A DNA stretch of 64,000 nucleotides from Prevotella sp. CAG:732. GTDB taxonomy: Bacteria; Bacteroidota; Bacteroidia; Bacteroidales; Bacteroidaceae. Below are positions 27,386 to 35,647 of the stretch, one piece after another. A program made the position numbers and the translations under genes. The notes under the pieces were generated by a model. That model had not been told where the DNA came from, did not search any database, and worked only from the letters and a program-made list of their open reading frames with translations. The stretch is from positions 1-64,000 of the forward strand of contig FR893244.1 in the NCBI GenBank assembly GCA_000436035.1, written 5' to 3'. Positions within the stretch are counted from its first letter, which is position 1. Each line of letters starts with the position of its first letter.

Positions 27386-29266
27386 TCATTTTATGATAAC
27401 TTTCTTTCCATTGACGATATACAAGCCTTTAGACAAGTTTTCCAAAGATGCATTAACCTTCATACCTTGCAAGTTGTATATCTCGCTTTGGCTTGCCTCG
27501 TCCTGAGCTATGCCATGAATACCAGTCGCGCTGCCATCCAAGACGAAAGCCTTTGCTGCGGCACTTTCCCCCGCCAAAGCCAAATAGGCACAATGCGCCT
27601 TGTTGGTAAAAGCACCACCATTGGCATCAGCCCAATAGAAACCTACTCCATGCTGAGGGTCATTAGCCAACTTATAGAATTTTGCCTCTGTATCATCCGA
27701 AGTCGTGTCGGCATCCTTGCTCGTGCCTTTCAGCAAGTTTTCTGTATTCTCAGAAGTGCCCTCCAACTTCAAGGCGACCTCGTATGAGTTTGCTGCACCA
27801 TTCAGTAACAAAGCGGACTTGGCAGGAACAACAGAACCTGCCGCATACTTATAATTAATATTCAATGATTCTCCATTCGCACCCGTCACGACACCACCTT
27901 TCACATCGGTAGGCATGATATAGCCGAAGTCGTGGTAATAAGTGGCATATTTGGCTTCTGTGATGGCAAAAGAAGCAGTCATGGGCTCTGCGACTACAGC
28001 ACCTGGCACTGAGAACTCGCCACGAGAAGTTCCATTGACATCTTTTGTCAAGTCTTGGTCGATACCCCATTCAGAAAGAGCAGCGGTTAACTGCGGAGCC
28101 GTCGCGCCATAAGGAGCGGAAGCTGGACCTTCAGCCACGCCATTCTGCCCGAAGACACTGGTCAAGGTGTTGTCAGAGCTTACCCAATCAGAAGATTGCC
28201 AAGCTGGAGCGGCAGAGGCACCATCCTTATAGACACCTATTATATTATAGCCAGCAGAGAGTAACTGCTTAGGTGCCTTTGGTACAGAATTTGTCGCTAT
28301 CAAAATAGCAGGATTATCTCCCTCACCTACAACTATAGAATTTGCCAAACGAATATCCGCTTTCTCTCTTCCCAAGATTTGGGCGCCACCCGTATTGCCT
28401 GCGATAGTAGAATTGATGACCGTAATCTGTCTTGCATAATTGCCATCAGCTCTAACCGTGAAAACTGCAGCAACTTCGCCTGTAGTCCCCGACTTGTTAC
28501 CAGTAATGGTCGTATTGATGATGTTAAGTCCCATGCCATGATTCAAGAAAATGGCACTACCCAACTTCTCTGCCTCATTACCATAAATCTGACAACGATT
28601 AAATGTAGTAAATCCTGTCTTGTTAGCATTACCAGACAATTTGATGGCGCCACCTCTACCAACAGCTTTATTATTAAAGAATTTGCAATCGGAAAAATTC
28701 ACAGTACAACTGCGAGACCAGCAAGCAGCCCCTCCGTAGTCGTTCGTCTTGCTATACACGGAAACATTACCTTCAAAAACACAATTCTCAACCTCTGCGG
28801 TGACATTCACCTTCCCTGCATCAGTGCTACCATTATCAAATATCAATGCTGCCTTATCCTTATTATTGATATAAGCACCCTTAAAGGTTATGTTTTTCAA
28901 AACGAAATGCACTTGTTTTGGGCCTTTAATAGCGAGCAATGTCTCGGCATCGCCTGCATTGGCTATGCCATCATCATTCCTGTCGCCAGAAAACACAGTA
29001 GGCTGTCCCGAAGTAGAGCCGATGAAAGTATAACCATTGGTAACGATTGGCGCATTAGCTGGCACATAATAAGTGCCACCTGCGAAATGGAATACATCCC
29101 CATTGGCATACGCATTGACATTCGCATACATAGTTGCGAAATCAAGCGCATTCTCTACGGAACTACCATCCTTCTCACCTGCACCACCAACACTTACATA
29201 ATAGTCGGTCGCAAAACTAGCGGATGCACAAAGCATACCTGCCATCAATAAAGTAAATCTTTTCAT
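27386..29266 (-). CDS. Secreted right-handed parallel beta-helix protein with C-terminal sorting-like tail
   Basis: A 626-residue secreted protein (signal peptide 1-19). Residues about 20-340 look like a pectate-lyase-type parallel beta-helix: an entry with DGSSVENALDFATMYANV and repeated 'N.tF.g' / 'G.AI.l' coils, then LANSIVVGEG, typical of 'choice-of-anchor Q' proteins. Residues about 420-580 form a beta-sandwich region. The last ~40 residues (IYNLQGMKV ... GLYIVNGKKVIIK, a Por-type pattern) resemble the shortened type IX sorting tail seen in Prevotella. I cannot tell whether it is a lyase, a binder or an adhesin; no catalytic triad stands out. Confidence 0.75.
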   Translation of the reverse strand: MKRFTLLMAGMLCASASFATDYYVSVGGAGEKDGSSVENALDFATMYANVNAYANGDVFHFAGGTYYVPANAPIVTNGYTFIGSTSGQPTVFSGDRNDDGIANAGDAETLLAIKGPKQVHFVLKNITFKGAYINNKDKAALIFDNGSTDAGKVNVTAEVENCVFEGNVSVYSKTNDYGGAACWSRSCTVNFSDCKFFNNKAVGRGGAIKLSGNANKTGFTTFNRCQIYGNEAEKLGSAIFLNHGMGLNIINTTITGNKSGTTGEVAAVFTVRADGNYARQITVINSTIAGNTGGAQILGREKADIRLANSIVVGEGDNPAILIATNSVPKAPKQLLSAGYNIIGVYKDGASAAPAWQSSDWVSSDNTLTSVFGQNGVAEGPASAPYGATAPQLTAALSEWGIDQDLTKDVNGTSRGEFSVPGAVVAEPMTASFAITEAKYATYYHDFGYIMPTDVKGGVVTGANGESLNINYKYAAGSVVPAKSALLLNGAANSYEVALKLEGTSENTENLLKGTSKDADTTSDDTEAKFYKLANDPQHGVGFYWADANGGAFTNKAHCAYLALAGESAAAKAFVLDGSATGIHGIAQDEASQSEIYNLQGMKVNASLENLSKGLYIVNGKKVIIK

Positions 29267-29438
29267 ATGCGTTCATTTTTAGGTTTTCAGAACATTTTAA
29301 GTTGTTTACTCTTTAAGTCGCAAGAAAAAAGGAAAGATATAGGTCAGAACTCAAAAAAATCACTTTCCACCTATACAGAACTTCAAATATCACGTCTATC
29401 TTAACAGAAAATCATGTATAACTAAAGACATTATCAAA

Positions 29439-30290
29439 ATGAAAAATCTCAAGAGACTCCTTATGATGGCACTCCTTGCCTTAGTATGTACCATCCCTTC
29501 CATGGCTGGCAACAAAGGGAAAGTCATCAAAATCCTGGCTATCGGCAACAGCTTCTCGCAAGATGCCATCGAGAACTATCTTCATCAACTTGCCGACTCC
29601 GCCGGCGTGAAAACCATCATTGCCAACATGTATATAGGCGGCTGTTCGCTGGAAAGACATTACAACAACGCCAAAGACGACAAGCCAGCCTATTCCTATC
29701 GCAAGATTACGATAGACGGCAAGAAAACAGAATATAGAAGTACCACGCTGGACAGTGCGCTGACTGACGAGAAGTGGGATTATGTCAGTTTCCAGCAAGC
29801 AAGTCCCCTCTCTGGCAAGTATGACACGTTTAGTCCTTATCTTTCATACCTTATTAAATATGTAAAGGAACGAGTTCCTGCTCATACGAGGCTGCTTTGG
29901 CATCAAACGTGGGCGTATGCAGAGGGATGCAAGCTATCGGGCTTCGCCAATTACAATCGAGACCAGCTGACGATGTACCATGCAATTGTCGAGGCATCCA
30001 AGAAAGCAAAGAAAGACTATAAGCTATACAAGATAGTACCAGTTGGCACGGCCATCCAAAACGCCAGGACAAGTTTCATTGGCGACAACATGAATCGAGA
30101 CAAGCAACACTTGGAAGTACATTACGGAAGATACACGGCAGCCTGTACTTGGCTTGAAGCCGTGCTTGGCATCAACCCAATCGGCAACAAGTTTGTACCC
30201 AAGGGCGTGGATGACGCTCACAAGGACATCGCTCAAAAATCAGCTCATGCTGCCTGCAAGAAACCCAACAGCATTAGCACGATAAAATAG
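29439..30290 (+). CDS. DUF4886 SGNH-like secreted protein
   Basis: A 283-residue secreted protein (signal peptide 1-23). It begins its mature part with ILAIGNSFSQDA (about 33-44), a GDSL-like block I, and later has LLWHQTWAYAEG and DKQHLEVHYGRYTAA, the last matching the position of the catalytic His region in SGNH hydrolases. This combination is DUF4886 (PF16227), regarded as a distant SGNH esterase/acetylhydrolase branch. It is transcribed divergently from the beta-helix gene with a 172 bp gap, and convergently to the ATPase gene. Confidence 0.8.
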   Translation: MKNLKRLLMMALLALVCTIPSMAGNKGKVIKILAIGNSFSQDAIENYLHQLADSAGVKTIIANMYIGGCSLERHYNNAKDDKPAYSYRKITIDGKKTEYRSTTLDSALTDEKWDYVSFQQASPLSGKYDTFSPYLSYLIKYVKERVPAHTRLLWHQTWAYAEGCKLSGFANYNRDQLTMYHAIVEASKKAKKDYKLYKIVPVGTAIQNARTSFIGDNMNRDKQHLEVHYGRYTAACTWLEAVLGINPIGNKFVPKGVDDAHKDIAQKSAHAACKKPNSISTIK

Positions 30291-30327
30291 CCTCGAGCAT
30301 TTTTTCAAAACATGCATACGAAAATAG

Positions 30328-30430
30328 GCTTCACCCTTCACCTTTTCGCTTGAAAGCCCGATAAACACTGGGGTTGCGAGGGTGAAGGGTGATTGTTAAG
30401 GGTTCACCTAGGCTTCACCAGCCTTCACCT
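30328..30430. repeat. 103 bp repeat, copy 1 (inverted relative to copy 2)
   Basis: This segment is the reverse complement of 33661-33763 with three mismatches by my alignment. It contains several CACCCTTCAC / GTGAAGGGTG words that can pair, and a unique core (CCCGATAAACACTGGGG). It lies between two convergent genes and its edge supplies the stop codon of the ATPase gene (TGA inside GGTGAAGG). Confidence 0.85.
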
Positions 30431-31681
30431 TTTTCCCAGCATCCATTCCCAAGTCGGGAGAATGTGGATGGTCTTGCCGTCTATTTGCAAGTCTTCCTTC
30501 TCTTCCATCGTAAGGATGTAGCCTTCTGTCAAGCCGTAAGCATCCATAGCTTCGGCTAAGCCTGCGATTTCCCGCTTGCGAGTCTTCTCGCCATTCATTG
30601 CAATCGTCACCTGATAGGCTTCCTTGATGCTCATACCTTCTCTCACCACAAAGTCGCACTCCTTCTTATCGGCATGATAGAAGACATCATATCCGCGGCG
30701 TTTCAATTCGATGAACACCATGTTCTCCAATTTCGCACCCATGTTCTCGGTGGCATTGAAGCCAATGCGGCTCACGATGGCATTATCTATGAAATAAATC
30801 TTCTTGGGGTTCAACATCTGCACCTTTACAGATGGCGAATACTTCATCAACTGAAATATCATATAGGTTTGTTCGATGTATTCCAAATAGTTCTTGACCG
30901 TTTCGGAATGACGGATTCCTACTATCTTTCCAAGCGAAGAATATGTGATGCGCTTCGTGGCATTACTGGCGAGATAGAAGACGAGTTCCTGCATCTCCTT
31001 CTCGTTAGTCAGTCCATTGCGAGCCATCACGTCACGGAAAACGATGCTGTCGTAGAGTGACGAGAGGTAACGAGCTGATGGAGACTGGAGATACTTCGGG
31101 AAACCGCCCTTCTCCATGTATTCCTTGAATTGCCCCAAGAGAATGGAACGCTTGCTGGTCAAATAATAGTCTTTGGGGGCGACTTGGATATTTGCCAGTT
31201 GCAGGTATTCTTGAAAAGAAAAAGGAAAAATCTCTACGGCAATATAACGTCCTGTGAGATGAGTGCCAAGTTCTCGGCTCAGCATCCTGGCGTTTGAACC
31301 TGTCACGATCACCTTGTTGCCCTCGTTGTAGAGGCGGCGCACGAAAGTTTCCCATCCCTTTACGTTTTGTATTTCATCAAAATAATAGGTGTGTTGCTCG
31401 CCAAACAATTCGAAGAAACACTCTTGCAATGTTTGGAAATCGGACACAGTAAAGTTGACAAGTCGCTCATCGTCGAAGTTGAAGAAGAAGTCTTGCTCTG
31501 ACAATTTCCTGCGCATTTGTTGAAGTAAGACAGATTTTCCACAACGTCTGATACCTGTGATAATCAGTATCTCCGTTGTGGTAAGCCACTCTTCCTCGAT
31601 GCATCTTGGAACAGTCTCTTGCGTTACATACTTGCAGTATTCTTGCTGCTCAAATATGATTTTCTTCAACAACTCTTTCAT
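30425..31681 (-). CDS. AAA ATPase with DUF4143 C-terminal domain
   Basis: A 418-residue protein of the widespread 'ATP-binding protein' family (AAA_14 + DUF4143). Walker A is GIRRCGKS (43-50), Walker B YYFDEIQ follows about 75 residues later, and VIVTGSNARML is the sensor region. The C-terminal half has EYIEQTYMIFQL and the nuclease-fold-like KKECDFVVREG, typical of DUF4143. Bacteroidota encode many copies; the function is unproven, with suggestions of mobile-element or stress roles. The start at 31681 is chosen because a perfect promoter lies directly upstream (31702-31734), while the longer frame would begin upstream of it. Confidence 0.88.
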   Translation of the reverse strand: MKELLKKIIFEQQEYCKYVTQETVPRCIEEEWLTTTEILIITGIRRCGKSVLLQQMRRKLSEQDFFFNFDDERLVNFTVSDFQTLQECFFELFGEQHTYYFDEIQNVKGWETFVRRLYNEGNKVIVTGSNARMLSRELGTHLTGRYIAVEIFPFSFQEYLQLANIQVAPKDYYLTSKRSILLGQFKEYMEKGGFPKYLQSPSARYLSSLYDSIVFRDVMARNGLTNEKEMQELVFYLASNATKRITYSSLGKIVGIRHSETVKNYLEYIEQTYMIFQLMKYSPSVKVQMLNPKKIYFIDNAIVSRIGFNATENMGAKLENMVFIELKRRGYDVFYHADKKECDFVVREGMSIKEAYQVTIAMNGEKTRKREIAGLAEAMDAYGLTEGYILTMEEKEDLQIDGKTIHILPTWEWMLGKR

Positions 31682-31701
31682 AATCAAATGTTTATTTGCT
31701 T

Positions 31702-31734
31702 GCAAAGATACGGTTTTTTGTGGAAACCTCCAAG
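31702..31734 (-). promoter_or_regulatory. Promoter of the AAA/DUF4143 gene
   Basis: On the minus strand TATCTTTGC (31702-31710) is preceded after 20 bp by CTTG (31731-31734). The -7 box is a full match; the -33 element differs by one base. The ATG follows about 20 bp downstream. Confidence 0.65.
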
Positions 31735-31750
31735 AAATTTGCATTTTTTG

Positions 31751-31837
31751 TTCATTCCGAATGAGTGATTTGGCTAATTATTACTCATTCCGAATGAGTG
31801 ATTTTCCAAAATATTGTTCATTCCGAATGAGTGATTT
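31751..31837. repeat. Three tandem copies of a palindromic 21-mer, 33 bp period
   Basis: The 20-base unit TCATTCCGAATGAGTGATTT is present at 31752-31771, 31785-31804 and 31818-31837. Each holds the interrupted palindrome CATTC-C-GAATG, extended to ACTCATTC-C-GAATGAGT in the second copy. Spacers are 13 bp and differ. The array lies in the divergent gap between the ATPase gene and the orphan lipoprotein gene, upstream of both. Confidence 0.85.
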
Positions 31838-32057
31838 AGCAAGTTTCCGCTTGTTCCATACTCCTAACTCTCAATGTGACGACCCTATCTCTGAGCTTTG
31901 CAATTCTGTCTCTAAGCTTTGCGTCAACTCAAGCCGAGAATGGAATAAGTGCCAGACTAGGGCAATCATTTGCTCTCTACTAGGGCAAAAAAATGCCTTA
32001 GGCAGATAAAAGTTTCTCCCAAGGCATCCGTTTTTTCTAATATTTTAAGCAAAAAGA
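31838..32057. other. Remainder of the divergent intergenic region, with two further short repeat pairs
   Basis: No credible gene. Two imperfect direct repeats are visible: TCTCTGAGCTTTGC (31888-31901) against TCTCTAAGCTTTGC (31909-31922), and ACTAGGGCAA (31956-31965 and 31979-31988). The only long open frame here (31557-32009) owes its length to the 33 bp repeats and has no other support. Confidence 0.5.
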
Positions 32058-32089
32058 TTTCCGTATTTTCTAATATTTGTGTATTTTTG
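32058..32089 (+). promoter_or_regulatory. Promoter of the orphan lipoprotein gene
   Basis: -7 box TATTTTTG (32082-32089) with TTTC (32058-32061) 20 bp upstream. It lies 59 bp before the ATG at 32149. Confidence 0.55.
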
Positions 32090-32148
32090 CAGCAGTAAAA
32101 CAACACAATATCAACATATTGCGAGTAAAATCACTAACAGAAGGAAAT

Positions 32149-33600
32149 ATGAAAAAGATTTTGTTTCTCATACTGACTATGTTCAGCATTATCACCTTTA
32201 CAAGTTGCGACAAGGTGAACAACGACCCAGACGAGCCCATTATCACCCCTGGCAACCTGTTTGACTGCACGTTTACCACGACTAGCGACGGTTGCTGCAT
32301 TCTAGAAGGCACCGAACCTATCAGCGCCGATGTCATCAATGACGAGGTAAAAGGATATGGGTGGAAAGTGATCGGCATGTATGAGGTGCAGGACAATGGC
32401 AAGCTCTCACACACCGACTTTCGCAAGGACATGTTGGGCAGTGGCTACACCGACTATTGGTTTAAATCCGACAGCCGCCTAGTAGGGTTTGCTTATAGCG
32501 ATGCCCCCGGCAGAAACTACGATACCACAGACTGGAGCTATGATGCAACAAGGGGATTCATCCTGTGTGGCAAGGCTAATGAAAGCATACAAAACCGTTA
32601 TATGCAAGTATTGCGTTTTGACAAAACAGAACTCATCTATAGACAGATGTACACCATGCAGCAACTCGGTTTCCGTTCAGACGGAAACGGCAATACGAAA
32701 CCATTCTACGGCTTGGTCATCTATCAACGCATGACAGACAGCGAGCTTTCCCAAACGCAGAAAACATTCAATTACGATGCCAACTCCGAATATACCGGTG
32801 CCGTCCCTAACGACTGCAAATTCCGAGTAAGCGCAAGGTACTATAATCCTGACGATTTTGAGGAAGACACCAATGGAGCCGTCATTGTTACATTCGGGAA
32901 AGTGGAGTTCACGCTGACCGACCACCTCGGCACAGCCATTCTCCCAAACCCCGCATTGGAGTATTTCGACTCCATCGTTTGGCGAAGCAATTCACACGAC
33001 CTTCCCGACCATTACGTCATCCATCGCCATAAACAAGGTCAAGCGCAGACAACCGTGAAATGGAACACCTATTTCTTCAACCAAGAGCCTAATTTGCCAA
33101 CCGTCTTGGAGGGCTACAAGAATGGGCGTGTCGTCTATACCTACGAAATGCAGCACAACATCTACGCCGACAAGTTCCTGTGTTACGACTGGAACATCAT
33201 TGCACAGAGCAAGCCACGAGACTATACCGCCTCTTGTCTCCTCGACAAATCTAGAAGCTTCACGGTGTACGTGCCAAGAGCCTACAACGACGACATCAGC
33301 AAGCCGTATGCAGAATTGCGCTACAATTCGGAAGAGAAAGGCAAGGGTAACGATGTTGCCATCTTATTGAAAGAATGCCAGGAACTGGCAAATTTGATGA
33401 CGAAGAATTACGGAAAGGGCACCGACATTGGCAAGCAAGTAGAGCACTATCGCACACTATTCTATGCCTTGCCAGAAAAGTCGGACATCAAATATTACTG
33501 GGAGACGACAGACACACGCATCGCCCTTGTTTACCATCATGACGATGTCAATTTCAACAACGAATACTATTATATCCACGCCGAGCCGATTCAGAAATAA
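32149..33600 (+). CDS. Lipoprotein of unknown function
   Basis: A 483-residue protein with a clear lipoprotein signal (MKKILFLILTMFS... to ITFTSC, Cys20). I do not recognise a family. The mature part is rich in aromatic residues and charged turns, consistent with beta structure, and has no transmembrane segment, so it is probably periplasmic or on the cell surface. Start chosen at the Met that begins the signal and follows AAGGAAAT; the frame is open for 24 more codons upstream but those overlap the promoter. It is monocistronic, followed by a strong hairpin (33753-33797), and sits inside the inverted-repeat-bracketed segment. Confidence 0.8.
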   Translation: MKKILFLILTMFSIITFTSCDKVNNDPDEPIITPGNLFDCTFTTTSDGCCILEGTEPISADVINDEVKGYGWKVIGMYEVQDNGKLSHTDFRKDMLGSGYTDYWFKSDSRLVGFAYSDAPGRNYDTTDWSYDATRGFILCGKANESIQNRYMQVLRFDKTELIYRQMYTMQQLGFRSDGNGNTKPFYGLVIYQRMTDSELSQTQKTFNYDANSEYTGAVPNDCKFRVSARYYNPDDFEEDTNGAVIVTFGKVEFTLTDHLGTAILPNPALEYFDSIVWRSNSHDLPDHYVIHRHKQGQAQTTVKWNTYFFNQEPNLPTVLEGYKNGRVVYTYEMQHNIYADKFLCYDWNIIAQSKPRDYTASCLLDKSRSFTVYVPRAYNDDISKPYAELRYNSEEKGKGNDVAILLKECQELANLMTKNYGKGTDIGKQVEHYRTLFYALPEKSDIKYYWETTDTRIALVYHHDDVNFNNEYYYIHAEPIQK

Positions 33601-33660
33601 GTAAGTCTGCATTCGTAGCGATTGACGGAAGAAGAATTGATGCCTTCCTTTCCTCCAAGC

Positions 33661-33763
33661 AGGTGAAGGGTGGTGAAGCCTAGGTGAACCCTTAACAACC
33701 ACTCTTCACCCTCGCAACCCCAGTGTTTATCGGGCTTTCAAGCGAAAAGGTGAAGGGTGAAGC
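33661..33763. repeat. 103 bp repeat, copy 2 (inverted relative to copy 1)
   Basis: Near-identical inverted copy of 30328-30430 (three differences in 103 positions by my alignment). Its right part, GGTGAAGGGTGAAG, forms one arm of the terminator hairpin that ends the lipoprotein transcript. Confidence 0.85.
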
Positions 33764-33797
33764 TTAAAACGCTGTATTCGTTTTAAACTTCACCCTT
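33753..33797 (+). terminator. Terminator of the orphan lipoprotein gene
   Basis: Arms 33753-33770 and 33780-33797 (18 bp, one mismatch) enclose a 9 nt loop, followed by TT and a T-rich tract. The first arm begins inside the 103 bp repeat. Confidence 0.65.
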
Positions 33798-33815
33798 TTA
33801 CTATTTCTTTTTGAA

Positions 33816-33838
33816 AAGAGGCAATCATATTGCCTCTT
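33816..33838 (-). terminator. Terminator of the uridine kinase-like gene
   Basis: Perfect 10 bp stem AAGAGGCAAT / ATTGCCTCTT with loop CAT, followed on the minus strand by TTTTCAAAAAG. It begins 20 bp after the gene's stop codon. Confidence 0.7.
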
Positions 33839-33858
33839 CTAATATCCATTTCACAAGT

Positions 33859-35520
33859 TTAATAATGGAACGAGCTTCCACCCAAGAACTCTCGCAGCAA
33901 AGATGTAGGAGGCAAGTTATTGTAAGGAATGCCCTTGAAATACTTCAGGAACTTCAGGAGGCGATAAGCCTCAGCATACTCCTCACAATTCTCTGGCACT
34001 TGCTGCAACAAAGGCTCCGCCTGCGTCTTGATGACCGCCAACTCATAGAGCATCGCCGTATTGAGCATCGCATCGGCATTCTCCTGGAATGGGAATATCC
34101 ACTTGTTCTCTCCTGCTCTCACGGATGGCCAACGATGGATGGTCTCCTGTGCGCTCACACCTCTATATTTATAGTCGCGGATGATACGGCGAAGAAGACG
34201 ATTGTCGGTCGTCGGGATATAGTTGTGGTTGTCGAGCAAGATGGTGGTCAATGCCGAGGCATACACACGGAAAATCTGCTCGTTAGGAATCTGCGCCGTC
34301 AACTCAGGGTTCAAGGCATGGATGCCTTCCACCACCAAGACATTGTTGTCGTTCATCTTCAACTTCTTGCCACTCTTCTTGCTCTTGCCCGTCTGGAAGT
34401 CGTACTTCGGCAATTCCACCTCCTCGCCACGGAAGAGGGCATTAAACTGGTCGTTGATGAGTTGCAAGTCGAGCGCATAGATACTCTCATAATCATACTC
34501 GCCATTCGCATCCTTTGGCGTTTTCTCCCTATCCACGAAGTAATCATCCAAGGAAATCTGCAAAGGTTTCAAGCCGTTCACAGCCAATTGGATGGAGAGA
34601 CGCTTACACGAGGTGGTCTTGCCCGAAGAGGAAGGACCTGCCAGGAGAACGAGTTTCACGCCCTTGCGGTTGGCGATGTCTTCGGCTATCTTGGCGATTT
34701 TCTTCTCCTGCAAAGCCTCGCTGATATTGATGATGTCGGTGGTGAACCCAGCATCCACAGCCTGGTTGAAGTCACCCACCGTACGGATGCCCAGAATGTC
34801 TTGCCAACGATGGTGCTCCTTGAAGATCTCAAACATCTTGTCTTGCTTGGTCAGTTCGCCCAATACGCTAGGGTCCTTGACCGAAGGAATGCGGAGCAAC
34901 ATACCATCATAATACTTCTCCAAGCCGAAGAGATACAGCTCGGAAGTATTGGTGAGAAGCGTGCCATAATAGAAATCGACATATTCACCTATCTTATAAT
35001 AGGTAGTGTAGATGGAGCCAGAGGTCTTGAGGAGTTTCACCTTCTCCACGTCACCCTTCTCCTCGAAGAGGGCGATGGCTTCCTCCGTAGGCACCATGTA
35101 TCGACGGATAGGCATCTTGGCATCGATGATCTCCTGCATACGCTGGCGAATCCTATCGACATCCTCATCGGTAGCAGGGCGACCAAAGCGCACATCCACA
35201 TAGAAGCCATTCGACACCGGGATGTCGATGATGACATCGTGGGCAGGATAAAGGTCTTGCACCGCCTTGCAGAGCACAAAGAAGAGCGTGCGGGTGTAGG
35301 CACGAGAGCCAGAAGGAGAAGTCATGTCGAGGAACTTCACATCCTTATTATTATACACACGATAATGAAGACCTTCCACCTTATTGTTCACCTTACAAGA
35401 CACCGGTCCATACTCCATTTGGAGACCAAATGCAGAAAAAATATCAAAAAGTGTGCTTCCGATTTCTACTTTCTGAGATTTTTTATTATTTTTGCAACGG
35501 ATTTGTATCATCTGTTTCAT
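33859..35520 (-). CDS. Uridine kinase-like P-loop protein with TGS and ThrRS-like N-terminal domains
   Basis: A 553-residue cytoplasmic protein. Residues about 5-65 resemble a TGS domain, about 70-220 the second additional (editing-type) domain of threonyl-tRNA synthetase, and about 285-500 a phosphoribulokinase/uridine kinase domain with P-loop GPSSSGKT (295-302) and SLDDYF shortly after. This architecture is annotated as a nucleoside kinase in Bacteroidota; phosphorylation of uridine is the default prediction, but the N-terminal half suggests regulation by, or contact with, RNA. The ATG at 35520 or the one three codons later may be used. A long plus-strand frame over the same DNA is a shadow. 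Confidence 0.85.
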   Translation of the reverse strand: MKQMIQIRCKNNKKSQKVEIGSTLFDIFSAFGLQMEYGPVSCKVNNKVEGLHYRVYNNKDVKFLDMTSPSGSRAYTRTLFFVLCKAVQDLYPAHDVIIDIPVSNGFYVDVRFGRPATDEDVDRIRQRMQEIIDAKMPIRRYMVPTEEAIALFEEKGDVEKVKLLKTSGSIYTTYYKIGEYVDFYYGTLLTNTSELYLFGLEKYYDGMLLRIPSVKDPSVLGELTKQDKMFEIFKEHHRWQDILGIRTVGDFNQAVDAGFTTDIINISEALQEKKIAKIAEDIANRKGVKLVLLAGPSSSGKTTSCKRLSIQLAVNGLKPLQISLDDYFVDREKTPKDANGEYDYESIYALDLQLINDQFNALFRGEEVELPKYDFQTGKSKKSGKKLKMNDNNVLVVEGIHALNPELTAQIPNEQIFRVYASALTTILLDNHNYIPTTDNRLLRRIIRDYKYRGVSAQETIHRWPSVRAGENKWIFPFQENADAMLNTAMLYELAVIKTQAEPLLQQVPENCEEYAEAYRLLKFLKYFKGIPYNNLPPTSLLREFLGGSSFHY

Positions 35521-35553
35521 TTGCGTTACGTTCGTGTTACGATGTTAGACAAT

Positions 35554-35592
35554 CTATTCACATTAAAGTGAATCCATTTACCGTGCGGTAAA
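35554..35592. promoter_or_regulatory. Two adjacent palindromes in the udk-like / Na-Pi cotransporter divergent gap
   Basis: ATTCAC-ATTAAA-GTGAAT (35556-35573) and TTTACCG-TG-CGGTAAA (35577-35592) lie next to each other in the 127 bp divergent spacer. The second overlaps a minus-strand TATCTTTAC (35588-35596) that could be the -7 box of the kinase gene. They look like operator-type dyads, but no regulator is identified. Confidence 0.4.
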
Positions 35593-35647
35593 GATAAGAA
35601 GAAATTCGCAACTACGGTGATTTTGAAAACATAAATTAAATTAAAAT

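Noticed and set aside
31751..31837. Possible CRISPR array
   Set aside because: Only three units, spacers of 13 bp, palindromic unit of 20 bases and no cas genes nearby.
31557..32009. Open frame with an 11-residue repeat (SFRMSDL...)
   Set aside because: The repeat is simply the translation of the 33 bp DNA repeats; the frame starts inside the ATPase gene on the other strand and has no promoter of its own.
30328..33763. Composite transposon or insertion sequence
   Set aside because: No transposase or integrase gene lies between or beside the repeats; the ATPase family is not a transposase, so only a non-autonomous element or dispersed repeat is supported.
33811..35571. 586-codon open frame on the plus strand
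   Set aside because: It is the shadow of the kinase gene on the opposite strand, which has clear P-loop and TGS motifs; the plus-strand translation is low-complexity and matches nothing.
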